Below, piece after piece: positions 44,189 through 52,215 of a stretch of 64,000 nt of DNA. The notes under the pieces are model-generated. The model made no database searches. It saw only the letters and a list, made by a program, of their open reading frames with translations, and was not told the DNA's origin. Made by a program: the position numbers and the translations under genes. The stretch is from Paenibacillus tritici (GTDB lineage Bacteria > Bacillota > Bacilli > Paenibacillales > Paenibacillaceae). Each line of letters begins with the position of its first letter. Positions within the stretch are counted from its first letter, which is position 1. Location: contig NZ_JABMKX010000003.1 in assembly GCF_013204885.1 (NCBI RefSeq), forward strand, positions 372,001 through 436,000, in the 5' to 3' direction.

Positions 44189-45109
44189 ATGGAAGTTTTT
44201 CCGGTATTTACTGGGGAATATCTATTTGACTCCTGTTCGCCAGTACAAATGCTCCTGACTCACCAAACGGTCACTTCCGTACGTCATCAGCATGATTTCG
44301 TAGAGCTGGCCTATGTGGTTCAAGGGAAAGGGATTCATCTGGCGGGTGAGGATAAAATGCAGGTGATGCAGGGGGATATGCTCGTGATACCTCCCGGCGT
44401 TTCGCATGTCTTTCACCCGCAGGATCTGAGCGGGACAGAGCCGCTGCTCATCCTCAATTGTATGCTCAGGCCGGAGCTTGGCAGGATGCTCAGCGAGCTG
44501 GCCGGGCCATTCTCTGAAGAGGATCATTTGCCGCTACTGAAGCTGCTGGAGGTGAAGCAGTGGTTCGGATACAGGGAGAAAAACAAGGAGCTGTCCTTCC
44601 TGCTCCGCCGTATGCAGGGGATGCAGAACAATAACACGCTTCAGGATCAGCAGCAGCTATACCCGCTGCTGCGGCAGCTGGCGAAGCTCATTATGCCCGC
44701 AGCGGCCGTTCCTTTCGTTCAGCGGCCCGGGCTGGACTACGATCCGCTGCATGATGTCATCCTCTATATGATCACGAATTACAGCGAGAAGATCACGCTG
44801 AATGAGATGAGCCAGCAGATCGCGGTGAGCTCCCGCCAATTTCAGCGGTTACTCAAGAATAAGACCGGCCGGTCCTACATCCAGATTCTCCAGGAGATCC
44901 GGATGAAATACAGCTGCATTCTGCTGCTGTTCACGGAGCTTGGGGTACAGTCTATTGCCCTTGAGGTCGGAATTTACGACATGAAATATTTCTACCGGCT
45001 CTTCCGTGAATATAGCGGGATGACTCCCGCTTGTTACCGAAACCGGTTGCATCATCACTATGTGTCAGCGAAGGAGATGATGAGCAGTGTTGAACATTGC
45101 TCCCGTTAA
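44189..45109 (+). CDS. AraC-family regulator of the biosynthetic cluster
   Basis: A 306-residue regulator: N-terminal cupin (VRHQHDFVELAYVVQGKGIH, QGDMLVIPPGVSHVF) and C-terminal AraC double helix-turn-helix (ITLNEMSQQIAVSSRQFQRL; VQSIALEVGIYDMKYFYRLF). GGAGG is 7 bases before the ATG at 44189. It diverges from the ACP operon and overlaps the BtrH-like gene by 23 bases, so it is positioned to control the entire cluster, probably in response to a small molecule. Confidence 0.9.
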   Translation: MEVFPVFTGEYLFDSCSPVQMLLTHQTVTSVRHQHDFVELAYVVQGKGIHLAGEDKMQVMQGDMLVIPPGVSHVFHPQDLSGTEPLLILNCMLRPELGRMLSELAGPFSEEDHLPLLKLLEVKQWFGYREKNKELSFLLRRMQGMQNNNTLQDQQQLYPLLRQLAKLIMPAAAVPFVQRPGLDYDPLHDVILYMITNYSEKITLNEMSQQIAVSSRQFQRLLKNKTGRSYIQILQEIRMKYSCILLLFTELGVQSIALEVGIYDMKYFYRLFREYSGMTPACYRNRLHHHYVSAKEMMSSVEHCSR

Positions 45110-46064
45110 GAGTACTCCTTACCCCACCCTGCGCAGTTGTATTGATGACTGTATCCAGTCTGTAGCGCTATGGAAGGGACGGGACAGCAAGTGTATGTAC
45201 GGCAATGCCTGGCAGATGTCCCTGGAGAAGCAGCAGTTCCCGGATCAGCCGCTGATTGAGCGGATACGCCTGCCGCGGATCAGTACAGATTACCTGTCTG
45301 CCTACCACGGCCTTACGTTCAGTTATATCGAGCGGGAGGGGCCGGCGTTGGAGAAGAGCTATATGCTTGATCTGCTTGAGAGCCGGTTAGCTTCGGGAAT
45401 GCCGGTTCTGGTCGGCTTCGATTCCTATGACTGCCCCTGGTGCGTGGCCTTCCGCAGGCTGCATACCAGCCATGCCTGTCTTGCCGTGGGTCTGGACCGG
45501 CCCGGCAATATCATCTACCTGACGGATGCCTACTACGGCAAAACACTTGAAGCCGTGGATTTCGATATCCTTGAGCAAGCCTGTCACTTCTATGCCTTAT
45601 TCGAGCCTGGGGAGCCTTCGCATACCTGCACAGATTGGCAGACCACACTTCAGGGAATGCTGAACAGCCCGGCTAATGAGATGCTGCCGGATCAGGTTGG
45701 CGTCAACCTTAGAGCTTATGCCAATGCCTATCTGGAGACAGGGATCGCCTCCGATGGTTCGGCTGAAGCCAGTTCTAACTTCAAGATCTACGCCAATGCC
45801 CTGCCGATCAGCAGAATCCGGTTCAGCCAGTTCCTGGAGCTGCTTCACCGCGAGGCCGGTGCGCCCGCGCTCTCCCGGGCTGCTGAGGGCTACCAGCATG
45901 CAGGAGAGCAATGGGATCTGGTCAATCAATTCATCATCATGGTGATGTGTTCCGGCAATAAGCCCGCGGCGCGGGTGAAGATTCATCGAAGAATGTGTGA
46001 GATCATCAACCAGGAGGAGCAGCTTCTGGAGGAGCTGCTCCAGTTGACGATGCAGGTAAGCTAG
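45087..46064 (+). CDS. BtrH-like (papain-like fold) acyltransferase candidate
   Basis: A 325-residue protein that I assign to the butirosin BtrH N-terminal-domain family. Cys residues 18, 22 and 36 lie in TLRSCIDDCIQSVALWKGRD and after it; PVLVGFDSYDCPWCVAFRRL leads to a His pair (HTSHACLAVGLD, His126 and His129) and an Asp in YLTDAYYGK. This Cys-His-Asp layout recalls cysteine-peptidase-like acyltransferases. BtrH moves an amino-acyl chain from an ACP to ribostamycin; here the ACP and ATP-grasp genes are divergent neighbours. Start is GTG 45087 or TTG 45090, both after AAGGAG inside the AraC gene. Confidence 0.72.
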   Translation: MLNIAPVKSTPYPTLRSCIDDCIQSVALWKGRDSKCMYGNAWQMSLEKQQFPDQPLIERIRLPRISTDYLSAYHGLTFSYIEREGPALEKSYMLDLLESRLASGMPVLVGFDSYDCPWCVAFRRLHTSHACLAVGLDRPGNIIYLTDAYYGKTLEAVDFDILEQACHFYALFEPGEPSHTCTDWQTTLQGMLNSPANEMLPDQVGVNLRAYANAYLETGIASDGSAEASSNFKIYANALPISRIRFSQFLELLHREAGAPALSRAAEGYQHAGEQWDLVNQFIIMVMCSGNKPAARVKIHRRMCEIINQEEQLLEELLQLTMQVS

Positions 46065-46116
46065 ATAAGACGCACTTAAGTCTTGAACTTGAGGCTTCGT
46101 CGTCACTGCGGTGAAC

Positions 46117-46224
46117 ATTTGGACTTCCGGCCGCTGCCCGTCCCCAGATTTCTTGATTTATTCCGCTCTTCGCGGTGGAAATCCGGGAACAAAGGCGGTC
46201 GCTACCGCTCCTACAGTTCCAAAT
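46117..46224 (+). repeat. Dispersed covarying hairpin element, copy 2
   Basis: ATTTGGACT (46117) pairs with AGTTCCAAAT (46215); GGCCGC with GCGGTC; GTCCCC (46140) with GGGAAC (46185), one mismatch; GATTTC with GAAATC; CCGC with GCGG. It starts 53 bases after the stop of the BtrH-like gene. Confidence 0.8.
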
Positions 46225-46337
46225 TCCCCCTCCGCTTCTTTTGCTTTTTGTTTATTTCTTTTGTGCTTCTTATATAGATGCCATATCTAAGTGGAAATTG
46301 TACATCTAATTTCGCACCATTGGCGCAATTCTAATAA

Positions 46338-46421
46338 GCAGTTGGAAAAATGTAGCTTAATCGCTCCCATTCTAGCTAAATCCCTAAGGTTCGGCGGATT
46401 AAGTGTACTTTTTCCAACTGC
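46338..46421. repeat. 13-bp inverted repeat related to the 29-30 kb repeat family
   Basis: GCAGTTGGAAAAA (46338-46350) and TTTTTCCAACTGC (46409-46421) are perfectly complementary. Between and beside them lie ATGTAGCTTAAT and TTCGGCGGATTAAG, close to motifs of the threefold repeat at 29080-30165. A further TTTTTTCCAACTC follows at about 46460. No gene is seen in 46225-46506. Confidence 0.65.
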
Positions 46422-46500
46422 TTCCTCACATTACTCTTATTCAGCAGAATTAAGTGCCTTTTTTCCAACTCTGTCCGTCCTCCCCTATACGCCTACACAA

Positions 46501-46546
46501 AAAAAAATAGAGCAGCAGTCCACCAAAAGGTGAACCGCTGCTCTAT
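46501..46546 (-). terminator. Intrinsic terminator of the FusB-like gene
   Basis: On the minus strand ATAGAGCAGC pairs with GCTGCTCTAT, with an inner CACC/GGTG, followed directly by seven T residues. It lies next to the stop at 46548. Confidence 0.88.
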
Positions 46547-46547
46547 C

Positions 46548-47195
46548 CTATTTGCGCACCGAAAGTACGAACTTCTCCAGCGCACTTATATCCGTAATAC
46601 TCTGATTACAGCCGTGATTATCCATACATACGTATTGGCCCACCGAAGCATAATTATCTGCCGCAGCAATCTCCGGTTTGATCTTGACCGTCAGGAAGGC
46701 AAGCTCCTGCTGGCGGTTGCAGAACAGGCAATACCCTTTCTTGTGCGTCGGTATCAGTCTGCCTTCTACACCAATGAACTGACCTTCGTACGGGTAGACG
46801 ATGAACAGCTTGTTCGTGGATATATCGACCCAGGCCAGATACGTCACATAGCGAAAATCAATCGACTGCAGATCAGGTAGCTTCATCTTCTTATTCTTGG
46901 GAAACAGCTTCTGAATCTGCTTCAGGGTAATCGGCGGAAACGGCTCCAGATAAGGCTCCAGCCCGCTCGTATACTGCTGGAAATCCTCAGCCTTCTCGAA
47001 GGAAGAGATGGCTCTCAGCATGTGCTCCTGATCGGTGGTCAGGGAAGCAAAGGCCCCCGTCACTTTCAACTCAGCACTGTATCTCACGGTCTCCAGGACC
47101 CGGCGGTCCGCTACAGAACGCAGTGTTTTCAGAACAAAATCCGCTTGCTTCTTAATGTAATTATATTGATGGTTTCTAATAAATGTTGGTTGCAC
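46548..47195 (-). CDS. FusB/FusC-family EF-G-binding protein
   Basis: A 215-residue protein matching FusB-type proteins in length and layout: a helical N-terminal half and a C-terminal treble-clef zinc domain with CLFC (Cys156, Cys159) and YVCMDNHGC (Cys190, His194, Cys196). Staphylococcal FusB and FusC bind elongation factor G and free ribosomes stalled by fusidic acid; chromosomal homologues in soil Bacillota may do the same or aid ribosome turnover. Start is GTG at 47195 with GGGG 10 bases upstream. A ~200-base leader with a short reading frame and long inverted repeat precedes it (47238-47370), suggesting inducible translation. Confidence 0.85.
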   Translation of the reverse strand: MQPTFIRNHQYNYIKKQADFVLKTLRSVADRRVLETVRYSAELKVTGAFASLTTDQEHMLRAISSFEKAEDFQQYTSGLEPYLEPFPPITLKQIQKLFPKNKKMKLPDLQSIDFRYVTYLAWVDISTNKLFIVYPYEGQFIGVEGRLIPTHKKGYCLFCNRQQELAFLTVKIKPEIAAADNYASVGQYVCMDNHGCNQSITDISALEKFVLSVRK

Positions 47196-47237
47196 AGCTC
47201 TTCAGCCCCTTATTTGTATTGATCAAACCAAGTAAGG

Positions 47238-47334
47238 TGCAGAGCCTGCGATTAGAAACGATAAAATCAGTTTGGGCGATCAAGATCTTCCTGCCGCACC
47301 CCACGCAAAGTATCGCCCCGGATCAGGCTCTGCA
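47238..47334 (-). promoter_or_regulatory. Long inverted repeat in the FusB-like leader, candidate attenuator
   Basis: TGCAGAGCCTG (47238-47248) is perfectly complementary to CAGGCTCTGCA (47324-47334). Nested inside, GGGCGAT (47274-47280) pairs with ATCGCCC (47312-47318). On the minus strand the first arm overlaps the end and stop codon of the leader peptide, and the second arm is about 43 bases before the GTG of the FusB-like gene. A ribosome paused on the leader would disrupt the outer stem. Confidence 0.6.
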
Positions 47335-47370
47335 TGAGGACTTCCTAGCTAATGAGCAATTCGTTGCCAT
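47323..47370 (-). CDS. Candidate 15-residue leader peptide MATNCSLARKSSCRA
   Basis: ATG at 47370 has AGGGGG with an 8-base spacing, a better ribosome site than that of the FusB-like gene itself. The frame ends at TGA 47325-47323, within the first arm of the 11-bp inverted repeat. It starts about 25 bases after the predicted transcription start. Size, ribosome site and stop position are those of leader peptides in translational attenuators; staphylococcal fusB is described as inducible by such a mechanism. A second, 22-codon frame (47335-47267) overlaps it with a weaker site. Confidence 0.5.
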   Translation of the reverse strand: MATNCSLARKSSCRA

Positions 47371-47402
47371 CAGTGTAACCCCCTATCAACGTACATGCCA
47401 AA

Positions 47403-47431
47403 ATTATAGCAGGAAATCCGGCAAGGGACAA
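47403..47431 (-). promoter_or_regulatory. Promoter of the FusB-like gene
   Basis: On the minus strand TTGTCC (47431-47426) and TATAAT (47408-47403) are 17 bases apart. Transcription would begin near 47396 and yield a leader of about 200 bases. On the plus strand 47432-47572 contains a TATAAT near 47495 that may serve the sigma factor gene. Confidence 0.7.
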
Positions 47432-47572
47432 TTGATAATCCAGCCGCCTTACGTCTCACAGGCATGGGGTTTTGTTAGGCTGTATTTTCAGCTATAATTT
47501 TTGAGGTCTTTCTGAAAACATGTCACATTCCTGCCTCATCATCCGTTGTACAGATTGAAAGGGGGAGAAATC

Positions 47573-48166
47573 TTGGAGGATGAAACTATACATCATACTA
47601 TTCGTGAGGTGCTGGACGGCAATCTCGATAAGTTCGAGCGTATCCTGCTTCACTATCAGAAGCGGCTGATTCTCTACTGTTATCATATGCTCGGCTCTTA
47701 TCCCGAAGCGGAAGACGGCGCCCAAGAGGTCTTTCTCAAAGCTTACCGCTCTTTGTCCGCTTACCGGCCTGATGTGCCGTTCACAGCCTGGCTGTACAAG
47801 ATCGCTTACCATCACTGTATTGATGTGATCCGCAGACGGAAGCTGAGCAAGGCGCTTAGCCTTTTCTATCAGGATGAGCGGGAGTACCGGCCGGTGGATC
47901 AGCAGATCGAGGCCAAGTTCCCGGATGAGAAGGTTCAGCGGGCCATGGCGATGTTATCGGCTGAAGAACGCAGCTTGTTGATCCTGAGAAGTGTCGAGGA
48001 GCTGAGCTATCAGGACATCAGCCTGATGCTCCATCAGAGCAGCACACGACTTAGGAAAAAGTATGAGCGGAGCGCCAAGAAATTCCGCAAATATTATACT
48101 GAGGCAAAAGGAGAGGATTATTATGCCGTCTTACAAAGACACGGAGCTGAAAGAAATCCTTCTTAA
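47573..48166 (+). CDS. ECF-type RNA polymerase sigma factor
   Basis: A 197-residue sigma-70 family group IV factor. Region 2 covers about residues 15-90 (YCYHMLGSYPEAEDGAQEVF, then AWLYKIAYHHCIDVIRRRK), and region 4 about 125-185 (RAMAMLSAEERSLLILRSVE, then ELSYQDISLMLHQSSTRLRK). Start is taken as TTG 47573 with GGGGGAG 5 bases upstream; the frame also opens at TTG 47546. The next gene begins inside its last 44 bases, an arrangement typical of sigma/anti-sigma pairs. It probably activates its own operon under an envelope signal. Confidence 0.92.
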   Translation: MEDETIHHTIREVLDGNLDKFERILLHYQKRLILYCYHMLGSYPEAEDGAQEVFLKAYRSLSAYRPDVPFTAWLYKIAYHHCIDVIRRRKLSKALSLFYQDEREYRPVDQQIEAKFPDEKVQRAMAMLSAEERSLLILRSVEELSYQDISLMLHQSSTRLRKKYERSAKKFRKYYTEAKGEDYYAVLQRHGAERNPS

Positions 48167-49061
48167 GGAAGACCTTGGAGATGTCGATCTGAGCGGCCGC
48201 GTGATGAAACAGCTGTATGCCGAACAACATAAAAAGGAGCGTTTTTTCATGAAATATAAAGTTGGAATACTGGTTATTACAGGTATGCTGCTGACCGCAT
48301 CCTCCGGGTTCGCTGCGGTTCACTACCAGAGCTTAAGCAATAAGAAGGGAGAGATTACTCTACAGGTTAAGCCTGCCGCAGAATTCAAGGAGGTTCAGGC
48401 GGAGGATATCCGGCGGCTTGATTACAGCAGGGAATTAGGGGAAGAACTGCTTGAAGAGGGCACCGCAGCCATCTTCTATGTCCTGCCCCATAACCCAGAC
48501 GGAGTGACGGATACCCGGTTCAAGCCTGTCCGCTACACAGACCTGGCGTCACTCCAAGCCAAGCTGTCAGGACAATCTGTGACGGTTGCAGAGCGGCTTG
48601 GCGACGGATATTCCTTCCATAGTGCTTCAGTTCATTTCGAGCCGGTCAATCTGGTCCATCCCCCTGCCCCTGAGGAAGCCGCCGCTACAGCGGACAGACT
48701 ACGCAAGCAGGCTGAGCAGTCCGGCAAGGATTATGCCATGCTGCCGGTGGGACTGTCAGACCGTCTGCTTAGTCTGACTGCCGCTTACCGGAAGGGTAAC
48801 CAGGAAGTCACTCTACACATTAGCAGAACCAACGGCCCGGTTACACAATACATGGACGAACAAGTTGATTTCACCTCAGAGAAGCTGGACGTTAAGGGAG
48901 TAGAGATGCTCTTCACCAAGTACAGAGGCGGCAATAATCTGACATGGACAGCCGGAATTCCGGGCAGCCGGGAGATGCTCCATTATCAGCTCGACGAGAT
49001 GAGCGGCCAGGATTACACCAAAGATGAGCTGGTCCGGCTGGCAGAAACGTTATTGAAGTGA
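48123..49061 (+). CDS. Membrane protein, probable anti-sigma factor of the ECF sigma
   Basis: A 312-residue protein with a ~40-residue charged cytoplasmic N-terminus (MPSYKDTELKEILLKEDLGD), one membrane segment about residues 44-63 (VGILVITGMLLTASSGFAAV), and a large extracytoplasmic part whose end (TWTAGIPGSREMLHYQLDEM) resembles DUF4367-type domains. ATG at 48123 follows GGAGAGG; the first 44 bases overlap the sigma gene. Topology and overlap suggest it holds the sigma factor at the membrane and senses an envelope cue. No classical zinc anti-sigma motif (HX3CX2C) is visible, so the role is inferred. Confidence 0.7.
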   Translation: MPSYKDTELKEILLKEDLGDVDLSGRVMKQLYAEQHKKERFFMKYKVGILVITGMLLTASSGFAAVHYQSLSNKKGEITLQVKPAAEFKEVQAEDIRRLDYSRELGEELLEEGTAAIFYVLPHNPDGVTDTRFKPVRYTDLASLQAKLSGQSVTVAERLGDGYSFHSASVHFEPVNLVHPPAPEEAAATADRLRKQAEQSGKDYAMLPVGLSDRLLSLTAAYRKGNQEVTLHISRTNGPVTQYMDEQVDFTSEKLDVKGVEMLFTKYRGGNNLTWTAGIPGSREMLHYQLDEMSGQDYTKDELVRLAETLLK

Positions 49062-49115
49062 GCCTTGTAGAGGATAAGGGCGTAACCCTGTAACCCCTCC
49101 GGCTGGCATAAGAAT

Positions 49116-49155
49116 GGCTGCATCCTCCCTATTGCGGGAGATGCAGCCCTTCTTC
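49116..49155. terminator. Terminator-like hairpin between convergent genes
   Basis: GGCTGCATC with TCCC pairs with GGGA and GATGCAGCC, with a one-base bulge and a 6-base loop, followed on the plus strand by CTTCTTCTC. It can end the sigma operon and, on the other strand, the lyase operon. Confidence 0.6.
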
Positions 49156-49156
49156 T

Positions 49157-51028
49157 CTATTGCAAGGGAATAATAACTTCTGCCCCGCCGGTCGTAAGAA
49201 CCTTAATCTTATCCTCGTCCAAAGTAACGTTCAGCAAAGACAGCGGGTCATGCTCCAGGATATTTCCCGGCAGTTCCGTTAGCTGAGCGGAAGGAACAGG
49301 GACAGCCGAAGGATCGCCGTATATCGCTGAGACCAGCCAATGAATTCCCGGCTCCAGGGAGGCGGTCAATGTCGGCAATACCGTCCGGGGGCGAAGCAGA
49401 TTCGTATTGGCATTCGGCCAGATCAGCTCTGCCCGCATATAGCCGGTTAACCCCCGGATACCGCTCGTTCCCCACGCCGTTGCCGCCGCCGCACCCGATC
49501 CGCTGAGCTGCTGCGCAAGCCCGGTCTCCTGTCCCAGGGCGAATCCGCCCTCCGCGGCATCCAGCGCCCGGCCTGTCTCGATCCGGTGTACCCGGATATG
49601 CCAAGGCAGACCCGCCACTACCCATGTTCGCACCTCTACGTCCGCCCAAGGCTTCCAGACGGACCGCAGGAGATTGTCCAATATCTCCGATTCCAGGTTC
49701 CGGCGCCGTACACGGTAGAGATGCTCCCCCGCTTCGCTAAGCGCAAGCATGGAATCGAAGGCCCCCTGCGACAATCCCCATTCCGCACGGGGCACACTGA
49801 ATCCGAAGCCCGTGGAATAGACGAATTTCTCGTATTTGGCCGAGGTATGGGTGTGCTCATTGGTTGACAGATGCCCGCTGTTGAAGGCTGCTGTATGACC
49901 GGAAGCAGGCTCCCGTACCAGGACCAGATGTGCGGGCTTCTGCACACTCACTGCCGGAATCTCCGGCAGCGGCAGCTCCTGCTCCCTCCAGAACGGATGC
50001 TCCGCACCGAGGGCCAGCGGCAGGAACGTCTTCAGCGCCCAGTAGGGTGAGCCGGGGGCATTGTAATTCTCCGCCATAACCAGATTCGGATATGTATAAC
50101 CGATGGTCAGCACACCGGCGGCATCGAAGATCGGTTGACTGAACCACCAGCGCAGATTGCGCAGGATGATCCCTTTGACAGTGCCGGCGGAGAAGCCTTC
50201 GACCTCTGCATAGGCCAAGGCGCTCCAGAACGCCGACTGGGCGAACCGGTAGGCCAGGCTGCGGCCGTAAGGAAGCGCAGAGCCGTCCGGGGCGAACCAG
50301 GCCACGAATTCAGCGGCGAACAGCCGGGCCCGTTCTTTGAACTTCCGGGCCCGCTCCGGGTCCTCCTGCCCCATCAGCTTCGCATACAGCAGCGAATAAT
50401 AATGGATGGCGAAGGGTCCGTAATAATCACAGTGTCCGTCCACACCGTCACTGTACCAGCCTTCACCCAGATAGAAGGCATCCATCCGCTCCAGGTTGCT
50501 CTCCAGTTGAACCTCATCATAGGGACGTCCTATCGTGCGGAACCCGACATTCACCAGCACGTTGAAGAACAGCCAGTTGCAGTCATAGCAGGGATGAGAA
50601 TTGATCTGATTCAGCCAATTATACAGATGCTCCTGCTCCTGCGGGGCAAGCGGGGACCAGATCTGGTCCGGGATCGCTGCGAGCGCGAACCCGAAGGCTG
50701 CCATCTCCACCAGCCGCTGGTCGTAGTCCCGCACCTCTCCCCAATATTCTTCATGGCCGGGATCGGTGCCATGCCGGATACCGTCCAGCACTGTGGGCCA
50801 GAGCTCACTGTCCCCGCCTCCGCCCAGCAGCGGAATCAGCCCCCACAGCACCCGGGAGAATCCCTCCATTCCGGCAGTCGCTGCCGGATAACTTGCCCCT
50901 GTCCGGCCGATGTCAAGTCTTGCACCGCCCTTGCTGTACAGCGGACGCAGCGGGTCTGTAAGCTGTTCAAGCGCGGCCAGCAGATCCTCCCGGGTCTGTA
51001 GCGGATTGTCGCTTATCCTGGTCATCAT
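49157..51028 (-). CDS. DUF2264 domain protein, long form
   Basis: A 623-residue protein. The N-terminal ~370 residues form an (alpha/alpha) toroid of the DUF2264 family: CNWLLFNVLVNVGF-like segment (CYDCNWLFFNVLVNVGF), GEGWYSDGVDGHCDYYGPFA and PYGRSLAYRFAQSAFWSALA. The rest is beta-rich. DUF2264 proteins cluster with polysaccharide lyases and unsaturated uronyl hydrolases and are thought to act on uronate oligosaccharides, but no activity is assigned here. Start is ATG 51028 or 51025 after GGGGG. Last gene of the operon 55197-49157; a shorter paralogue is first. Confidence 0.85.
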   Translation of the reverse strand: MMTRISDNPLQTREDLLAALEQLTDPLRPLYSKGGARLDIGRTGASYPAATAGMEGFSRVLWGLIPLLGGGGDSELWPTVLDGIRHGTDPGHEEYWGEVRDYDQRLVEMAAFGFALAAIPDQIWSPLAPQEQEHLYNWLNQINSHPCYDCNWLFFNVLVNVGFRTIGRPYDEVQLESNLERMDAFYLGEGWYSDGVDGHCDYYGPFAIHYYSLLYAKLMGQEDPERARKFKERARLFAAEFVAWFAPDGSALPYGRSLAYRFAQSAFWSALAYAEVEGFSAGTVKGIILRNLRWWFSQPIFDAAGVLTIGYTYPNLVMAENYNAPGSPYWALKTFLPLALGAEHPFWREQELPLPEIPAVSVQKPAHLVLVREPASGHTAAFNSGHLSTNEHTHTSAKYEKFVYSTGFGFSVPRAEWGLSQGAFDSMLALSEAGEHLYRVRRRNLESEILDNLLRSVWKPWADVEVRTWVVAGLPWHIRVHRIETGRALDAAEGGFALGQETGLAQQLSGSGAAAATAWGTSGIRGLTGYMRAELIWPNANTNLLRPRTVLPTLTASLEPGIHWLVSAIYGDPSAVPVPSAQLTELPGNILEHDPLSLLNVTLDEDKIKVLTTGGAEVIIPLQ

Positions 51029-51035
51029 AATCCCC

Positions 51036-52172
51036 CTACTCCCAGTAGAACGGGCCGGCTTCTTTGATCCGGGCCAGTGCTTCGACATAGAAGAAATCGC
51101 CGTAGATCAGCGGCACATCAATATTCCGGTTCTCCGGATAATTGCTCGTGCCGTGAAGCAGCAGCCCCTGTTCCTCTGCATCATCCCATGTTCCATAATT
51201 CCGGTAGAGGGATTCTGTAATTCTCAGCGCCCCATTCCGGTATACATGAGCCTCCGAGGCCTCCACCTGGCTGGCCATCAGCAGCAGACCGCTCGCCGCG
51301 CAGGAACCTGCCGAGGTATCACGGATCTCGCCAACCTCACCCGGAGCACGGAAATCCCAATGCGGAACCTGATCCTCCGGCAGACGGGTCAGGAAGAAAT
51401 GCGCGACCTGCTTGGCCGCATGGAGGTAACTCCGCTTGCCCGTATGATGATAGGCCAGCGACAACCCGTAGAGTGCCCAAGCCGCGCCGCGCGACCAGGC
51501 CGACTCGGGTGCATAGCCTTGTCCGCCGCGCTTCTCCACCACTTCGCCCGTAACCGGGTTGAAATTGACAATGTGATAGACAGAGCCGTCCGGCCGGATG
51601 AAATGCTCCAGCACCGTATCCATATGCGCTTCGGCGATATGCCGGTAGCGCGGGTCTCCGGTGACTTCGGAAGCCCAGAACAGCAGGCTGGTGTTCATGC
51701 TGCAGTCGATAATGGCGACTCCGCTGTTGTCCTCGCCTTCTCTCCACGGATTCCAGGCCCGGATATAACGGCCTTTAAAATTGAAGCGGGCAGCCAGATA
51801 ATTGGCAGCCTTAAGCGCCCGGACCCGCGATTGCTCTGCGCCGGTCAGCTTGTAGTTGGCTACGCTGGTCAGCAGCCACATGAAGCCCAGGTCGTGGTCC
51901 AGCTTCACGTATCCGTCCAGCACCTCGTCCAGCCGCTGCTCGCAGCGCTCGGCAATCGCCTTCAGGCTCTCGTCGCCGCTCCCGGCATAGAGCTGCCAGA
52001 GCATTCCCGGCCAGAAGCCGGCCGTCCACCAGCTCGGCGCCTCCAGTACATACTTGCCGCCTTGGCTCGCATGGGGGAACTCGGCCCCTATGCTCACACT
52101 GTTCCTTCTCGTCTTCTCCAGCGCCTTGCTCCAGGCCTCATCAACCCAGGCCTGCTGTGTGGTTCCGCTCAT
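51036..52172 (-). CDS. Unsaturated glucuronyl hydrolase, GH88
   Basis: A 378-residue GH88 enzyme that hydrates the double bond of unsaturated uronic acid at the non-reducing end of lyase products, releasing a keto-sugar. Catalytic Asp candidates are Asp94 in KLDHDLGFMWL and Asp156 in VAIIDCSMN, matching Asp88 and Asp149 of Bacillus UGL. Other family marks are APSWWTAGFWPGMLWQLY and ESAWSRGAAWALYGLSLAY. No signal peptide, so it acts in the cytosol on imported oligosaccharides. Its stop is a few bases before the DUF2264 gene. GH105 is a sister family but the active-site pattern favours GH88. Confidence 0.92.
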   Translation of the reverse strand: MSGTTQQAWVDEAWSKALEKTRRNSVSIGAEFPHASQGGKYVLEAPSWWTAGFWPGMLWQLYAGSGDESLKAIAERCEQRLDEVLDGYVKLDHDLGFMWLLTSVANYKLTGAEQSRVRALKAANYLAARFNFKGRYIRAWNPWREGEDNSGVAIIDCSMNTSLLFWASEVTGDPRYRHIAEAHMDTVLEHFIRPDGSVYHIVNFNPVTGEVVEKRGGQGYAPESAWSRGAAWALYGLSLAYHHTGKRSYLHAAKQVAHFFLTRLPEDQVPHWDFRAPGEVGEIRDTSAGSCAASGLLLMASQVEASEAHVYRNGALRITESLYRNYGTWDDAEEQGLLLHGTSNYPENRNIDVPLIYGDFFYVEALARIKEAGPFYWE

Positions 52173-52215
52173 CTGAATCCCGCCTTTATCTGAATGATAT
52201 ACCCTGTATCGTCAC

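Noticed and set aside
47267-47335. Second short frame (22 codons) in the FusB-like leader
   Set aside because: Its ribosome site is weaker than that of the 15-codon frame and it covers the loop of the inverted repeat; kept only as an alternative.
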